DNA of 64,000 nucleotides from Marisediminitalea alba (GTDB lineage: Bacteria > Pseudomonadota > Gammaproteobacteria > Enterobacterales > Alteromonadaceae). The stretch lies in the NCBI RefSeq assembly GCF_002993365.1, contig NZ_PVNP01000003.1, positions 1-64,000 on the forward strand, in the 5' to 3' direction. The notes below the pieces were generated by a model that saw only the letters and a program-made list of their open reading frames with translations, was not told the DNA's origin and did not search any database. Numbering within the stretch: the stretch's first letter is position 1; every line of letters begins with the position of its first letter. This document shows, in pieces, positions 7,673 to 17,685 of this stretch. A program made the position numbers and the translations under genes.

Positions 7673-9463
7673 ATGGCAGGTAAAATCCCTCGCGAATTTA
7701 TCGACGACCTGTTGGCCCGTACCGACATCGTTGAAATTGTTGATAGCCGTGTCCGGCTCAAAAAAGCGGGGAAAAACTATTCAGCCTGCTGTCCGTTCCA
7801 CGACGAAAAAACGCCCTCTTTTACCGTAAGCCAGGATAAACAGTTTTATCACTGCTTTGGCTGTGGTGAGCATGGCAATGCCATTTCGTTTCTGATGGAC
7901 TATGACCGGCTGGAGTTTGTTGAAGCTATTGAAGAACTGGCGAAGATGCACGGCCTGGAAGTGCCAAGGGAGCAAGGTTCAGGTCGTTTTACCAGTAACA
8001 AAGAGAAGCAGCAGAACGAGTCAGACTTCCAGTTAATGGAAAAGGTCACACGCTTTTTCCAGCATCAGCTTAAACACCATGCCCAGGGCAGTAAAGCGGT
8101 GGAGTATCTCAAGCAGCGCGGTTTGTCTGGCGAAATTGTTAAGCAATGGGAAATTGGTTACGCGCCGCCGGATTGGGATGCGGTACTCAAAACCTTTGGT
8201 ACCGACAACGCGTTAAGAAAACAGTTACTCGATCTTAAACTGGTAAACCAAAACGACAACGGCAAACAGTATGATTTTTTTCGCGACCGGATCATGTTTC
8301 CGATTCGTGATAAGCGTGGCCGGGTGTGTGGCTTTGGTGGCCGGATTATGGAAGGCAATGGCCCGAAATACCTGAACTCACCGGAAACACGTATCTTTCA
8401 TAAAGGATACGAGTTGTTTGGCTACTACCAAACCCGCCAGCAACGTAACTTACAGCGCATCATGGTGGTTGAGGGTTATATGGATGTGGTAGCGCTAAGT
8501 CAGTATGGCATCCAGTATGCCACCGCTGCACTCGGTACCGCGACCACTCAGGATCATATGACCATGCTGATGCGTGGTACGCAGGAAATTGTGTGTTGTT
8601 ACGATGGCGACCGGGCTGGTAGAGATGCTGCATGGCGCGCGGTGGAAAATGCCCTGCCAGCCTTAAAGGATGGCGTACAATTAAAATTCCTGTTTCTGCC
8701 GGATGGCGAAGACCCTGATACCATGGTACGTCAGATTGGTCAGGAAGCCTTTGAGGAAATGGTCGCCAGGGCAACGCCGCTATCGACCTTTTTCTTTGAT
8801 GCCTTACTTAAGCAGCATTCTGTTGGTACCCCGGAAGGTAAAATTGCCCTGAAATCAGCCGCCCAGCCACTGATAGACCAGGTAGCCGGCGAACAACAAA
8901 AGCTGATGCTGAGTGAAGAACTCAGCAAACACGTAGGTGAGTACGACCGTTTTAAGCTCGATAGGGATATTCGCGCCGCCAATGCCAGCCCTGGTTCAGC
9001 GGCCCCCAGACAGCAAAAAAATGACGGCGGCAATATCAATAAAACCCGCCTGTCGCCGATAAGTGTAATGATTAGATTGTTGCTGGAACATCCGTCACTG
9101 GCAGCAGAGTGTAGTGATTCCGTACAGCCTGAATTTCTCAACGGTTCAGGGATTGCCGGCCTCAATGTTTTACAGGATGTGTTCAGTTTTTGTGCCAGCC
9201 ATCCGCAGGCTAAAACTGCACAAGTGGTTGAAAACTTCCGCGAGCACCCTTATTCAAAGAGTCTGGGTCGGTTACTCGTGCAGGAGCACTTCATTGATGA
9301 GGCCGACGCACAAAGGGTATTTCGGGACTGCTTTGCCCGCCTGTTAGACTGGCATTTCGATAGCCGCATTGACCAATTGTTGTCAAAATCAAGAATTCAG
9401 GCGCTTAGTAGTGACGAAAAACAGGAATTAAATATGCTCATGCGGGAACGGCAAAGCAGTTAA
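7673..9463 (+). CDS. DNA primase DnaG
   Basis: This 596-residue primase makes the RNA primers for replication. The N-terminal CHC2 zinc finger has C40, H43, C61 and C64. The central catalytic part includes the RNA-polymerase basic motif region and the TOPRIM motif VVEGYMDVV followed by a DGD segment (CCYDGDRAGRDAA). The C-terminal helicase-interaction domain follows a low-complexity linker near residues 440-460. The start codon lacks a strong ribosome binding site, as is common for dnaG, which is kept at low level. It is followed by an unusually long 416-bp gap before rpoD. Confidence 0.96.
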   Translation: MAGKIPREFIDDLLARTDIVEIVDSRVRLKKAGKNYSACCPFHDEKTPSFTVSQDKQFYHCFGCGEHGNAISFLMDYDRLEFVEAIEELAKMHGLEVPREQGSGRFTSNKEKQQNESDFQLMEKVTRFFQHQLKHHAQGSKAVEYLKQRGLSGEIVKQWEIGYAPPDWDAVLKTFGTDNALRKQLLDLKLVNQNDNGKQYDFFRDRIMFPIRDKRGRVCGFGGRIMEGNGPKYLNSPETRIFHKGYELFGYYQTRQQRNLQRIMVVEGYMDVVALSQYGIQYATAALGTATTQDHMTMLMRGTQEIVCCYDGDRAGRDAAWRAVENALPALKDGVQLKFLFLPDGEDPDTMVRQIGQEAFEEMVARATPLSTFFFDALLKQHSVGTPEGKIALKSAAQPLIDQVAGEQQKLMLSEELSKHVGEYDRFKLDRDIRAANASPGSAAPRQQKNDGGNINKTRLSPISVMIRLLLEHPSLAAECSDSVQPEFLNGSGIAGLNVLQDVFSFCASHPQAKTAQVVENFREHPYSKSLGRLLVQEHFIDEADAQRVFRDCFARLLDWHFDSRIDQLLSKSRIQALSSDEKQELNMLMRERQSS

Positions 9464-9879
9464 TTCATCACAGCAACCTATGCATTGGGTATAAGTATTG
9501 AAAGTTGCGGTGAAGGCTTTAAACCTAAGCAACAACGAACCCGGAGCAGACTTCGGCATTAATCGCAGGCAACGGGCCTGCGACCGACAGACCAGTTAAC
9601 GGCGAATTAGCACCACATTTACAGCAGAACCGGCAAGTTTTGAAAGGCTTATCAGCAAAATTAGATGCGGTAAAAGTAGCCGCCGTAGTAGTCAAAATAA
9701 CCGTGTTTCTGTTATACTGTGTAATTCGCTGCCGTCGTCGCAATGGGCAGGCAATTAAACGTAAACCAACAAAAGCAGTCTACCGTAGGTAAGTTGTAAC
9801 GTTATTACCTCGGTCCGTCATAGATTTACATTTGGACGGGTCATATTGCAATGGTTAATTTTTGAAAAGTGTAGGGTAT
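9464..9879. other. 416-bp intergenic region between dnaG and rpoD
   Basis: No plus-strand gene is visible. The region holds a 7-bp hairpin (CGCAGGC 9564-9570 with GCCTGCG 9576-9582), a candidate rpoD promoter, and on the minus strand an open frame from a TTG at 9743 to 9525. That frame encodes 72 residues with a cysteine cluster (TCRFCCKCG) and no visible ribosome binding site. I cannot decide whether the frame is a real small protein or a by-product of a conserved RNA leader, so I do not call it as a gene. Confidence 0.5.
9689..9718 (+). promoter_or_regulatory. Candidate sigma-70 promoter for rpoD
   Basis: TAGTCA (9689-9694; four of six matches to the -35 consensus) and TATACT (9713-9718; five of six to the -10) are 18 bp apart, about 160 bp before the rpoD start. 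The -10 is good and the -35 weak. This would let the sigma factor be made independently of rpsU and dnaG. Confidence 0.4.
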
Positions 9880-11718
9880 ATGGCGCAAAGCAAGCAGTCT
9901 CAGATTAAACTCCTGATTGCGAAAGGTAAAGAACAAGGTTATTTGACGTTTTCTGAAGTCAACGACCATCTGCCTCAAGACATTGTCGATTCGGATCAGA
10001 TAGAAGATATCATCCGCATGATCAATGACATGGGTATCCAGGTAGCAGAATCAGCACCGGATTCCGATGAACTGTTAATGCAGGAAACCACCACTGACGA
10101 AGAAGTTGCAGAAGCGGCAGCACAAGCGCTGGCTACTGTTGAAAGCGAAATTGGACGTACCACCGACCCGGTCCGCATGTACATGCGTGAAATGGGTACC
10201 GTAGAACTCCTTACCCGTGAAGGCGAAATCGAAATCGCCAAACGTATCGAAGACGGTATTAATCAGGTTCAGTGTTCTGTTGCAGAATACCCTGAAGCCA
10301 TTACTTACCTCCTCGATCAATGGGACCTTTACGAAGCAGAAGAAATTCGCTTAAGCGATATCATTTCTGGCTTTGTTGATCCGAATAACGAAGAAGACCT
10401 CGCCCCCACCGCCACACACGTTGGTTCAGAACTTTCTCAGGAAGAGCTGGACGACGAAGATGATGACGATGATGACGACAACGATGATGATGACGAAGAT
10501 GATACCGGTGTTGATCCGGAAGAAGCTCGTCAGAAGTTTGCAGAATTACGCGATCAGTATCAGGTTGCCCGCAAGGTCATTGAAACAAAAGGTCGTACTC
10601 ACGCCGATTCGCGTAAAGAAATTAACGCGCTGAGCGACATCTTTAAAGAATTCCGCCTGGTGCCAAAACAGTTCGATCGTCTGGTTCGCAATATGCGTGA
10701 GATGATGGACCGCGTACGCATCCAGGAACGTCTGGTAATGAAGTACTGCGTCATGCACGCCAAAATGCCGAAGAAAGACTTCATCAAAGCTTTCGCCGGT
10801 AACGAAACGTCTACCGCATGGTTGGATACGATTCTGTCTGGCAACGCACCTTATGCTGGCTTGTTACAGTCGTACAAAGAAGAAATCGAGCGCAGTGTTG
10901 GCAAGATTTCTCAGGTTGAGCAAGAAACCGGTTTGGTTGTTGCCGACATTAAAGATATCAACCGTCGCATGTCGATTGGTGAAGCTAAAGCCCGTCGTGC
11001 CAAGAAAGAAATGGTTGAGGCAAACTTACGTCTGGTTATTTCAATTGCTAAGAAGTACACCAACCGTGGTCTGCAATTCCTCGACCTTATTCAGGAAGGT
11101 AACATTGGTCTGATGAAAGCGGTGGATAAGTTTGAATACCGCCGTGGTTATAAATTCTCAACCTATGCAACCTGGTGGATCCGTCAGGCGATTACCCGTT
11201 CGATTGCCGACCAGGCGCGGACCATTCGTATTCCGGTTCACATGATCGAAACCATTAACAAACTGAACCGTATCTCTCGCCAGATGCTGCAGGAAATGGG
11301 TCGTGAACCAACGCCGGAAGAACTGTCTGAGCGCATGCTGATGCCGGAAGACAAAATTCGTAAGGTACTGAAGATTGCGAAGGAGCCAATCTCGATGGAA
11401 ACCCCCATCGGTGATGATGAAGATTCGCATCTGGGTGACTTTATCGAGGACAGCACCATTATTCAGCCCCTCGATTCAGCTACCGGCGGCAGCCTGAAAG
11501 ACGCCACTCAGGAAGTTCTGGCTGGCCTGACTGCCCGTGAAGCAAAGGTACTGCGTATGCGTTTCGGTATCGACATGAATACCGACCACACGCTGGAAGA
11601 AGTGGGTAAACAGTTTGATGTAACCCGTGAGCGTATCCGTCAGATCGAAGCCAAGGCGTTGCGTAAGCTGCGCCACCCCAGCCGCTCTGAACAGCTGCGC
11701 AGCTTCCTGGACGAATAA
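9880..11718 (+). CDS. RNA polymerase primary sigma factor RpoD (sigma-70)
   Basis: This 612-residue protein is nearly the length of Escherichia coli sigma-70. Region 1.1 is at the N-terminus and region 1.2 contains [22 protein letters not shown] non-conserved insert carries a long run of aspartates around residues 190-210. Regions 2 to 4 follow, including the -10 recognition stretch ([17 protein letters not shown]) and the C-terminal helix-turn-helix ([20 protein letters not shown]). The frame opens at a TTG at 9862, but ATG 9880 matches the family start [13 protein letters not shown] and has TAGGG just before it. Such acidic inserts are normal for this family. Confidence 0.97.
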   Translation: MAQSKQSQIKLLIAKGKEQGYLTFSEVNDHLPQDIVDSDQIEDIIRMINDMGIQVAESAPDSDELLMQETTTDEEVAEAAAQALATVESEIGRTTDPVRMYMREMGTVELLTREGEIEIAKRIEDGINQVQCSVAEYPEAITYLLDQWDLYEAEEIRLSDIISGFVDPNNEEDLAPTATHVGSELSQEELDDEDDDDDDDNDDDDEDDTGVDPEEARQKFAELRDQYQVARKVIETKGRTHADSRKEINALSDIFKEFRLVPKQFDRLVRNMREMMDRVRIQERLVMKYCVMHAKMPKKDFIKAFAGNETSTAWLDTILSGNAPYAGLLQSYKEEIERSVGKISQVEQETGLVVADIKDINRRMSIGEAKARRAKKEMVEANLRLVISIAKKYTNRGLQFLDLIQEGNIGLMKAVDKFEYRRGYKFSTYATWWIRQAITRSIADQARTIRIPVHMIETINKLNRISRQMLQEMGREPTPEELSERMLMPEDKIRKVLKIAKEPISMETPIGDDEDSHLGDFIEDSTIIQPLDSATGGSLKDATQEVLAGLTAREAKVLRMRFGIDMNTDHTLEEVGKQFDVTRERIRQIEAKALRKLRHPSRSEQLRSFLDE

Positions 11719-11739
11719 ATCGTCTTGCTACTAATCATC

Positions 11740-11768
11740 AAAAGCCAGTCTTAATGACTGGCTTTTTT
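11740..11768 (+). terminator. Intrinsic terminator after rpoD, shared with the convergent gene
   Basis: A GC-containing stem (AAAGCCAGTC with GACTGGCTTT) with a short TTAAT loop is followed by a T-run. The right half overlaps the stop codon and last codons of the minus-strand gene ending at 11751, so it can act on both strands. Confidence 0.85.
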
Positions 11769-12590
11769 GTTTATTTCAACAAAGTGCATCTGGTGATTAA
11801 ACGGGTTAATAATCACCTTATAAAGATGCAGTAAGTCACTACCCAGAATACCGACTACCTCTAAATCGGCCAGCACTGCCAGGTCCTGCTCGTAACCGGT
11901 TAGGGTTATCGCCTCGCCGCCAAGGGTAAAACTCACTTCGTTGTGTTTGCCAAACTTAACCAATTGGGGATCAAACACCGATACGCTTGCACCAGTATCC
12001 AGCATCACGCGCTGCATTTTGCCTTCCAGCATCACCTCGATAATAAGCGGGCCATACTGATCTTCATAGGCCAGCGTCGTGGTTGGCAGCAAACCGTGCG
12101 GTGGCTGTTCGTACAGGCAGATGAATTTGTTTCGGTAATCGAACTCCACGATATAATCCTGCAGAAAGCCCCACCCGATAACCGCCTCAATATCCGTAGA
12201 AATTTGCTCTGCCACACCTTCGATATCGCCGCGGGAACTGCTGAAACTAACGTCTGAAAACATGCGTTCGCCAAGCTTAAGCGTGCTTAACGTGCCCTGA
12301 TATACGTCCCATTGATTGCCGTTAATATCACCGGCCTTAAAACCGGCCTTTTCGAGTGGAATCGCCAGGGCCTCAGCGGTAGAAAAAGCAATTTGCAGAT
12401 TTTGCTGATCGCCAATATCAATCATCGCTAACATTGGCTCACCGTTAGCCTCGATGTCGGTAAAAATCAGTCCATAAGGGCTGATTTCAAATTTAAACGT
12501 TATGGGTTCATCGGCTGCATAAGCCGCATTAACTGCGGCTAAGGTAGCCAGCAAAAGATACAAAAGCTTGTGGATAAGACGACGTTTCAT
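11751..12590 (-). CDS. Exported retropepsin-like aspartyl protease family protein
   Basis: A 279-residue protein with a signal peptide (through AAYAA, about residue 26). The C-terminal half has a clear retropepsin-type active-site motif, MLDTGASVSVFD, with D-T-G-A-S at 198-202. The N-terminal half has a similar segment, PMLAMIDIGDQQNLQIAF (D-I-G at 58-60), followed by a VIGWGFLQDYIVEFDY region that parallels the GILGSDLLHLYKVIINP region of the second half. This looks like a duplicated, bilobal fold in which the first active-site motif has decayed. Whether it is proteolytic is unknown. The gene stands alone. Confidence 0.78.
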   Translation of the reverse strand: MKRRLIHKLLYLLLATLAAVNAAYAADEPITFKFEISPYGLIFTDIEANGEPMLAMIDIGDQQNLQIAFSTAEALAIPLEKAGFKAGDINGNQWDVYQGTLSTLKLGERMFSDVSFSSSRGDIEGVAEQISTDIEAVIGWGFLQDYIVEFDYRNKFICLYEQPPHGLLPTTTLAYEDQYGPLIIEVMLEGKMQRVMLDTGASVSVFDPQLVKFGKHNEVSFTLGGEAITLTGYEQDLAVLADLEVVGILGSDLLHLYKVIINPFNHQMHFVEINKKASH

Positions 12591-12835
12591 GGGTATTCAT
12601 CCTTGAATAATTCTCAACGTAAAGCACCTTAAAATATAATCATCACTGTATAAAATTTCAACGCATGGGTGCTTGCATGGCTGCGTCTTGAGAGAAGTTA
12701 ACCGTATGTAAATGTTATTTAGCCCCGAACCTATTCACCTCAATGAATAAATCAGGCTAAGATACACTGTGGTTAAAGTCACTTTACCGCTAAAAAACGA
12801 CAGATACGAAATTCTAATAACGATAAGGGAATCAC

Positions 12836-15250
12836 ATGCAACTTCACAGGTTACGCCTGAGAGCTGCTGCACTCTGTTTTGCAGTCATCCTCTCTCCCAC
12901 CGTTCCGGCAGCCACCGAATATCAAAAACCGGCGGAAGAAATTCTCCAGCTCGTCGATGTAAAACGCGCTCCCTATTTTCTGATGAATGATAGTCAGGAT
13001 ACCGCGTTGATGCTGTACCGCGATACTTATAAAACTATCGCCGAGCTATCCGAAGAGGAGCTGCGACTGGGGGGATTACGTATTGATCCCAAAGCGAATA
13101 TCGGCAGTCGAGATACTTTTTATAACGATTTAAAAATTCAGCGAATCAACAGTCAACAAACGGTAGAAATCGCCGGATTACCCGATAGCCCGCGATTATC
13201 CAACTTTGCCTGGTCGCCGGATCAGCAAAAAATGGCCATGACCCACAAGACCCCGAACGGCATTGAGTTATGGGTTGTAGATTTAAAAACCGCTAAGGCC
13301 AAGCGCCTTACTAAAACAATCCTTAACGCCAACATGCGTGATGTAATCAACTGGTTTGCTGACGGCTCTGCACTGCTGGTAAAAGTGGTACCCGAGAACC
13401 GCCAGCCGCTGATTAACACCGAATCAGCCACCCCGACCGGCCCAACGGTATCGGTGAGTGACGGCAAAAAAGCCCAGAATCGTACCTATCAGGATCTGCT
13501 GAAAAACAAAAATGACGAATTTAACTTTGAACAGTTAACCCGCTCTGCGCTGGTAAAAGTCGACCTTAACGGCGACACTTCCAACTGGCTGGCACCGGCG
13601 ATGTACGGCAATATTGATGTCTCACCCGATGGCCAGTATGTACTGGTTACCCGTTACAAAAAGCCGTTCAGCTATCTGGTGCAATACAACCGTTTTCCAT
13701 CGGTCACCAGTGTGTATACCCATCAGGGCAAATTTGTTAATGATATTGTTTCGGTACCGCTGATTGAGGATCTGCCCAAGGGCTTTATGGCCACTCGCGA
13801 AGGCCGCCGCTCTGTCCAGTGGCGTGATGATAAACACGCAACCCTGGTCTTTGCCGAAGCGCAGGACAAAGGCGATCCGGCTGTTGAAGTTGACTATCGC
13901 GATGCGGTATACGCGCTGGAACCGCCATTCGATGGCACTCCGTCGCTGCTACTTAAAACCCATAACCGCTTTTCACGCATTATGTGGGGTAACGACGATC
14001 ACGCGATTGCCCAGGATTACTGGTGGAACACCCGTAATACTAAAGCCTATGCGTTTAACCCGAGCGACAGCAATACAGAGCCTACGGTTATTTTCGACCG
14101 CAATTATCAGGATGCCTACAGCGATCCGGGCTCTTTTGTAACTGAGCGCAATGAATTTGGTCAGAGCGTACTGGCAATGGATGGCGCGAAGGTCTTCTTA
14201 CTAGGCGATGGCTATTCAGATAAAGGACAATTTCCTTTCCTCGACAGTCTTAATCTTAAAACGCTCGAAAAAGAGCGCCTCTACCACTCTGCCTATACCG
14301 ATAAACTGGAAGAGTTATACGATTACAAAGTTGATGAGCAAAAACTCACCGTGAGTATCGAGTCAAAAAGTAAATACCCGAACCGCTACTTCCGTCATCT
14401 AACCGACCAATCGATTACGCAGTTAACAGACTTTGAAAATCCGTTTAAAGCCATTCAGAGCGTTAAAAAGGAAGTCATCACCTATAAGCGTGACGACGGG
14501 CTGGAGCTTTCCGGCACGCTTTATTTGCCGGTTGGCTACGAGGAAGGTAAGCAATATCCGATGATCCTGTGGGCATACCCCCGGGAGTATAAAGATCAAA
14601 ACAGCGCCTCACAGAATACCAGTAATCCCAATGAGTTTACCTATCCGTTCTGGGGCTCACCGATTTACTGGGTAAACAAAGGCTATGTGGTACTCGATGG
14701 CGCGGCCTTCCCCATTGTTGGCGAAGGCGATGAAGAGCCCAATGACAGCTTCCGCAGCCAGTTAGTAGCTAACGCCAGGGCCGCCATTGATGCCGTTGAC
14801 GCGCGCGGGCTTATCGACCGACAGCGCGTAGCAGTGGGTGGTCACAGCTATGGTGCCTTTATGGTGGCTAACCTGCTGTCTCATTCTGATTTATTTGCTG
14901 CCGGTATCGCTCGCAGTGGTGCCTATAACCGCACCCTCACGCCCTTTGGCTTCCAGTCTGAAGAGCGCTCTTACTGGGAAGCTCCAGAGGTGTATTACAC
15001 CATGTCGCCCTTTATGCATGCCGACAAAATGAAAACCCCGTTATTACTTATACATGGCGAGGCTGATAACAACAGTGGAACCTACCCCATGCAAAGTGAG
15101 CGCTACTTTAATGCCCTTAAAGGCCTTGGTGCCACAGCACGACTGGTAATGTTACCCAAAGAGTCCCACGGCTACCGCGCCAAGGAAAGTATCCTGCACA
15201 TGCTGTGGGAACAGGACCAGTGGCTGGAACAACACGTAAAGGCTAAGTAA
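12836..15250 (+). CDS. Exported S9-family serine peptidase (glutamyl-endopeptidase-like)
   Basis: An 804-residue protein with a signal peptide (to about PAAT), an N-terminal beta-propeller-like region of WSPDQ/SPDG repeats, and a C-terminal alpha/beta hydrolase domain. The catalytic triad can be read as Ser671 in GGHSYGAF, Asp744 in HGEADNNSG and His778 in PKESHGY. The S9D glutamyl endopeptidase group has a similar GGHSYGAFM stretch. It is likely periplasmic or cell-surface and takes part in peptide breakdown. It lies 65 bp before the DUF1080 gene, with small hairpins between, so co-transcription is uncertain. Confidence 0.88.
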   Translation: MQLHRLRLRAAALCFAVILSPTVPAATEYQKPAEEILQLVDVKRAPYFLMNDSQDTALMLYRDTYKTIAELSEEELRLGGLRIDPKANIGSRDTFYNDLKIQRINSQQTVEIAGLPDSPRLSNFAWSPDQQKMAMTHKTPNGIELWVVDLKTAKAKRLTKTILNANMRDVINWFADGSALLVKVVPENRQPLINTESATPTGPTVSVSDGKKAQNRTYQDLLKNKNDEFNFEQLTRSALVKVDLNGDTSNWLAPAMYGNIDVSPDGQYVLVTRYKKPFSYLVQYNRFPSVTSVYTHQGKFVNDIVSVPLIEDLPKGFMATREGRRSVQWRDDKHATLVFAEAQDKGDPAVEVDYRDAVYALEPPFDGTPSLLLKTHNRFSRIMWGNDDHAIAQDYWWNTRNTKAYAFNPSDSNTEPTVIFDRNYQDAYSDPGSFVTERNEFGQSVLAMDGAKVFLLGDGYSDKGQFPFLDSLNLKTLEKERLYHSAYTDKLEELYDYKVDEQKLTVSIESKSKYPNRYFRHLTDQSITQLTDFENPFKAIQSVKKEVITYKRDDGLELSGTLYLPVGYEEGKQYPMILWAYPREYKDQNSASQNTSNPNEFTYPFWGSPIYWVNKGYVVLDGAAFPIVGEGDEEPNDSFRSQLVANARAAIDAVDARGLIDRQRVAVGGHSYGAFMVANLLSHSDLFAAGIARSGAYNRTLTPFGFQSEERSYWEAPEVYYTMSPFMHADKMKTPLLLIHGEADNNSGTYPMQSERYFNALKGLGATARLVMLPKESHGYRAKESILHMLWEQDQWLEQHVKAK

Positions 15251-15315
15251 CCCCTGCAGCGCGCAGGTCCGGCGGGCCTGTGTGCTCAGCAGCCTATTTC
15301 AACAGGAAAACAACA

Positions 15316-16011
15316 ATGAAAAAACTGATTACACTTTTAACAGGATTATTTGTAAGCGCTTCCACCGCGGTACTCGCCAGTGATAACACACTCTCAGCTA
15401 TAGAACAGCAGCAGGGTTGGGAAAGTTTGTTCGACGGTAAGTCACTTAAAGGCTGGCGAAATTATCAAAAGGACGAAGCCGGCAGTAACTGGCAAGTCAC
15501 TAACGGCACCATCACCCTTACAAAAGGTGGCAGTGGCGACCTGATTACGGAAAAGCAGTATGACGAGTTTGAACTGAGCCTGGACTGGAAGATTTCCGAG
15601 GCCGGAAACAGCGGTGTTTTCTTTCTGGCTGATGAGAGTGAGCAGTATATTTTCTTCCATGCCCCTGAAATCCAGATCATCGACAATGAAAAACATCCCG
15701 ACAGCAAGCTCGACTCTCATCGCTCTGGCTCACTGTACGATATGGTGGTTGCACCGCCTGCGGCCTATAAGGACGCGGGAGAATGGAATAACCTGCGCAT
15801 TAAACTGCACAATGATGTGCTGGAAGTCTGGCAGAATGGCGTAATGACCGTTCACATCGTGATGCATTCGTCTACCTGGGACAAACTTGTAGCAGCCAGT
15901 AAATTTGCCAAATGGGAAGGCTTTGGCGACCAGACCAAAGGCCATATCGGGCTCCAGGATCACGGCGACAAAGTGTGGTTTAAAAAAATAAAAATCCGGG
16001 AGTTACGCTAA
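15316..16011 (+). CDS. Exported DUF1080 protein (probable 3-keto-glycoside hydrolase)
   Basis: After a signal peptide (MKKLITLLTGLFVSAS to about VLAS) comes one DUF1080 domain: SLFDGKSLKGW, a sandwich with ELSLDWKISEAGNSGVFF, then RSGSLYDMV and GHIGLQDHG, all typical. DUF1080 proteins are laminarinase-like jelly rolls; members studied elsewhere cleave 3-keto-glycosides. The ATG at 15316 has AGGAAA upstream and gives 231 residues; the frame extends upstream to 15280 without support. The stop overlaps the next start as TAATG, so this gene and the GMC oxidoreductase are probably translationally coupled. The substrate is not predictable. Confidence 0.85.
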   Translation: MKKLITLLTGLFVSASTAVLASDNTLSAIEQQQGWESLFDGKSLKGWRNYQKDEAGSNWQVTNGTITLTKGGSGDLITEKQYDEFELSLDWKISEAGNSGVFFLADESEQYIFFHAPEIQIIDNEKHPDSKLDSHRSGSLYDMVVAPPAAYKDAGEWNNLRIKLHNDVLEVWQNGVMTVHIVMHSSTWDKLVAASKFAKWEGFGDQTKGHIGLQDHGDKVWFKKIKIRELR

Positions 16012-17684
16012 TGACAAAATTTGCCCATCAGGTGGTTATTGTCGGCTCAGGTGCTGGCGGCGCGATGGCCGCCTACGAGCTGACCAAAGCAGGCATCAAT
16101 GTACTGATGCTCGAAGCTGGTCGTGACTATAATCCCAAAACCGAAACGCCGATGTTTAAGCGCAACGCCGACGCGCCATTAATGGGCGCGGCCACATCAG
16201 ATAAAAACTTTGGCTACTACGATGCCACCGTTGATGGCGGCTGGTCGGTCATTGATGAGCCCTACACCACCGATGATGAATCCGATTTTTTATGGTGGCG
16301 GGCGCGAATGCTTGGCGGTCGCACTAACCACTGGGGCCGTTATTCACTGCGCTTCAGCGAACATGACTTTAAAGGCAAAAGCCGCGACGGCCTGGGTGCA
16401 GACTGGCCCTTTGAGTATGCAGATATCGCCCCGTGGTACGATAAAACCGAAAGTCTGGTAGGGGTGTGTGGCACCAACACCGGGCTTGATGATATGCCCG
16501 ATTCCCCGCCCGGCGTGCTGCAGCCGCCGCCCACACCAAGGATCCCGGAGTTACTGGTGGCCGCTGCCGCGAAAAAACACGGCATTACTGCGGTTCCCAT
16601 GCACCGCGCGGTACTTACCCGGCCTAAGGACGAGCGGGCAGCCTGCTTTTATGCCACGCCCTGTGGGCATGGCTGCTCAATCGGCGCGGCATTTCAAACC
16701 ACGACGTCGTTAATTCCAATGGCCCACAAAACGGGACATTTTAAGCTTATCACCAACGCCATGGTCAAACAGGTAAATACCAATGACGAAGGCAAGGTCA
16801 CAGGACTGACTTACATCGATAAAGCCAGTAGCGAAGAGGTAACGCTGGACTCGCCAGTGGTTATCCTGGCAGCCAGCGCCTGTGAATCGGCCAGAATTAT
16901 GCTGAATTCAGCGTCGCCCGGTCATCCCAATGGCCTGGCTAATTCAAGCGGCCAGCTGGGCCGTAACCTGATGGACTCCACCGGTGCCGGGCTAGGCGCT
17001 ACTATACCAGCGTTGAAAAACCGCCCGCGCTACAACGAGGATGGCCATACTGCCAACCACCTGTTCATTCCCTGGTGGGGTCACAACGAGCAACATAAAC
17101 TGAATTTTCCCCGTGGTTATCACTTTGAGCTGGGTACCGGTTTCAGAGAGCCCGGCGCCTGGGTATCCGGCGATTTCTCAGGGTATGGCGAGTCATTAAA
17201 AGATGAAGCCAAGGCTAATTATGGCGCCAGTGTGTACTTTGCCCTGCGCGGCGAAATGCTGCCTAATGAACACTGCTACATGGATATTGACCCTGACGTT
17301 ACCGATAAATGGGGCATTCCGGTTGCCCGTTTCCATTGGCAGTGGTCAGAACATGAACTTAATCAGGTAGCCCACGGCCTGCAAACCGCTAAAACTCTGC
17401 TTGAGACCATGGGCGCAACCGTGGGTGAGCTGCCACCGCCAGAGCAAGCCATTGCCAAAGGCGGCGAGATTATCCATGAAGTGGGCACGGCCAGAATGTG
17501 CGACTCACCAACAGATTCTGTGACCAATCAATGGGGACAAACCTGGGACTGCCCGAATCTGTTTGTGATGGACGGCGGCGTATTTGCTTCTAACCCACAT
17601 AAAAACTGCACGCTCACTATTATGACGCTGGCTATGCGAAACGCTAACTGGCTGGCAGGCCAGATCCAACAGGGAGCTTTGTAA
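16011..17684 (+). CDS. GMC-family FAD-dependent oxidoreductase (probable glycoside 3-dehydrogenase large subunit)
   Basis: This 557-residue flavoprotein has the dinucleotide motif VGSGAGG at residues 11-17, a second GMC segment (MLGGRTNHWGR), and the C-terminal region HEVGTARM (His489) plus NPHKNCTLT (His530 and Asn533), which carries the catalytic pair in this group. A cysteine-rich stretch (ACFYATPCGHGCSIGA) is also present, as in sugar dehydrogenases of this type. It has no signal peptide, but the next gene encodes a Tat-exported small subunit two bases away. Export as a folded pair is likely (inference from the gluconate and FAD-glucose dehydrogenases). With the DUF1080 protein it points to oxidation of sugars at C3 followed by cleavage. 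Confidence 0.85.
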   Translation: MTKFAHQVVIVGSGAGGAMAAYELTKAGINVLMLEAGRDYNPKTETPMFKRNADAPLMGAATSDKNFGYYDATVDGGWSVIDEPYTTDDESDFLWWRARMLGGRTNHWGRYSLRFSEHDFKGKSRDGLGADWPFEYADIAPWYDKTESLVGVCGTNTGLDDMPDSPPGVLQPPPTPRIPELLVAAAAKKHGITAVPMHRAVLTRPKDERAACFYATPCGHGCSIGAAFQTTTSLIPMAHKTGHFKLITNAMVKQVNTNDEGKVTGLTYIDKASSEEVTLDSPVVILAASACESARIMLNSASPGHPNGLANSSGQLGRNLMDSTGAGLGATIPALKNRPRYNEDGHTANHLFIPWWGHNEQHKLNFPRGYHFELGTGFREPGAWVSGDFSGYGESLKDEAKANYGASVYFALRGEMLPNEHCYMDIDPDVTDKWGIPVARFHWQWSEHELNQVAHGLQTAKTLLETMGATVGELPPPEQAIAKGGEIIHEVGTARMCDSPTDSVTNQWGQTWDCPNLFVMDGGVFASNPHKNCTLTIMTLAMRNANWLAGQIQQGAL

Positions 17685-17685
17685 G

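Noticed and set aside
8740..9165. 141-codon minus-strand frame inside dnaG
   Set aside because: It is antisense to the C-terminal part of dnaG and serine/leucine rich, typical of a shadow frame.
12591..12835. Small gene or strong promoter before the S9 peptidase
   Set aside because: No frame with a ribosome binding site is present. A GATACACT resembles a -10 element, but no -35 at a proper distance supports it.
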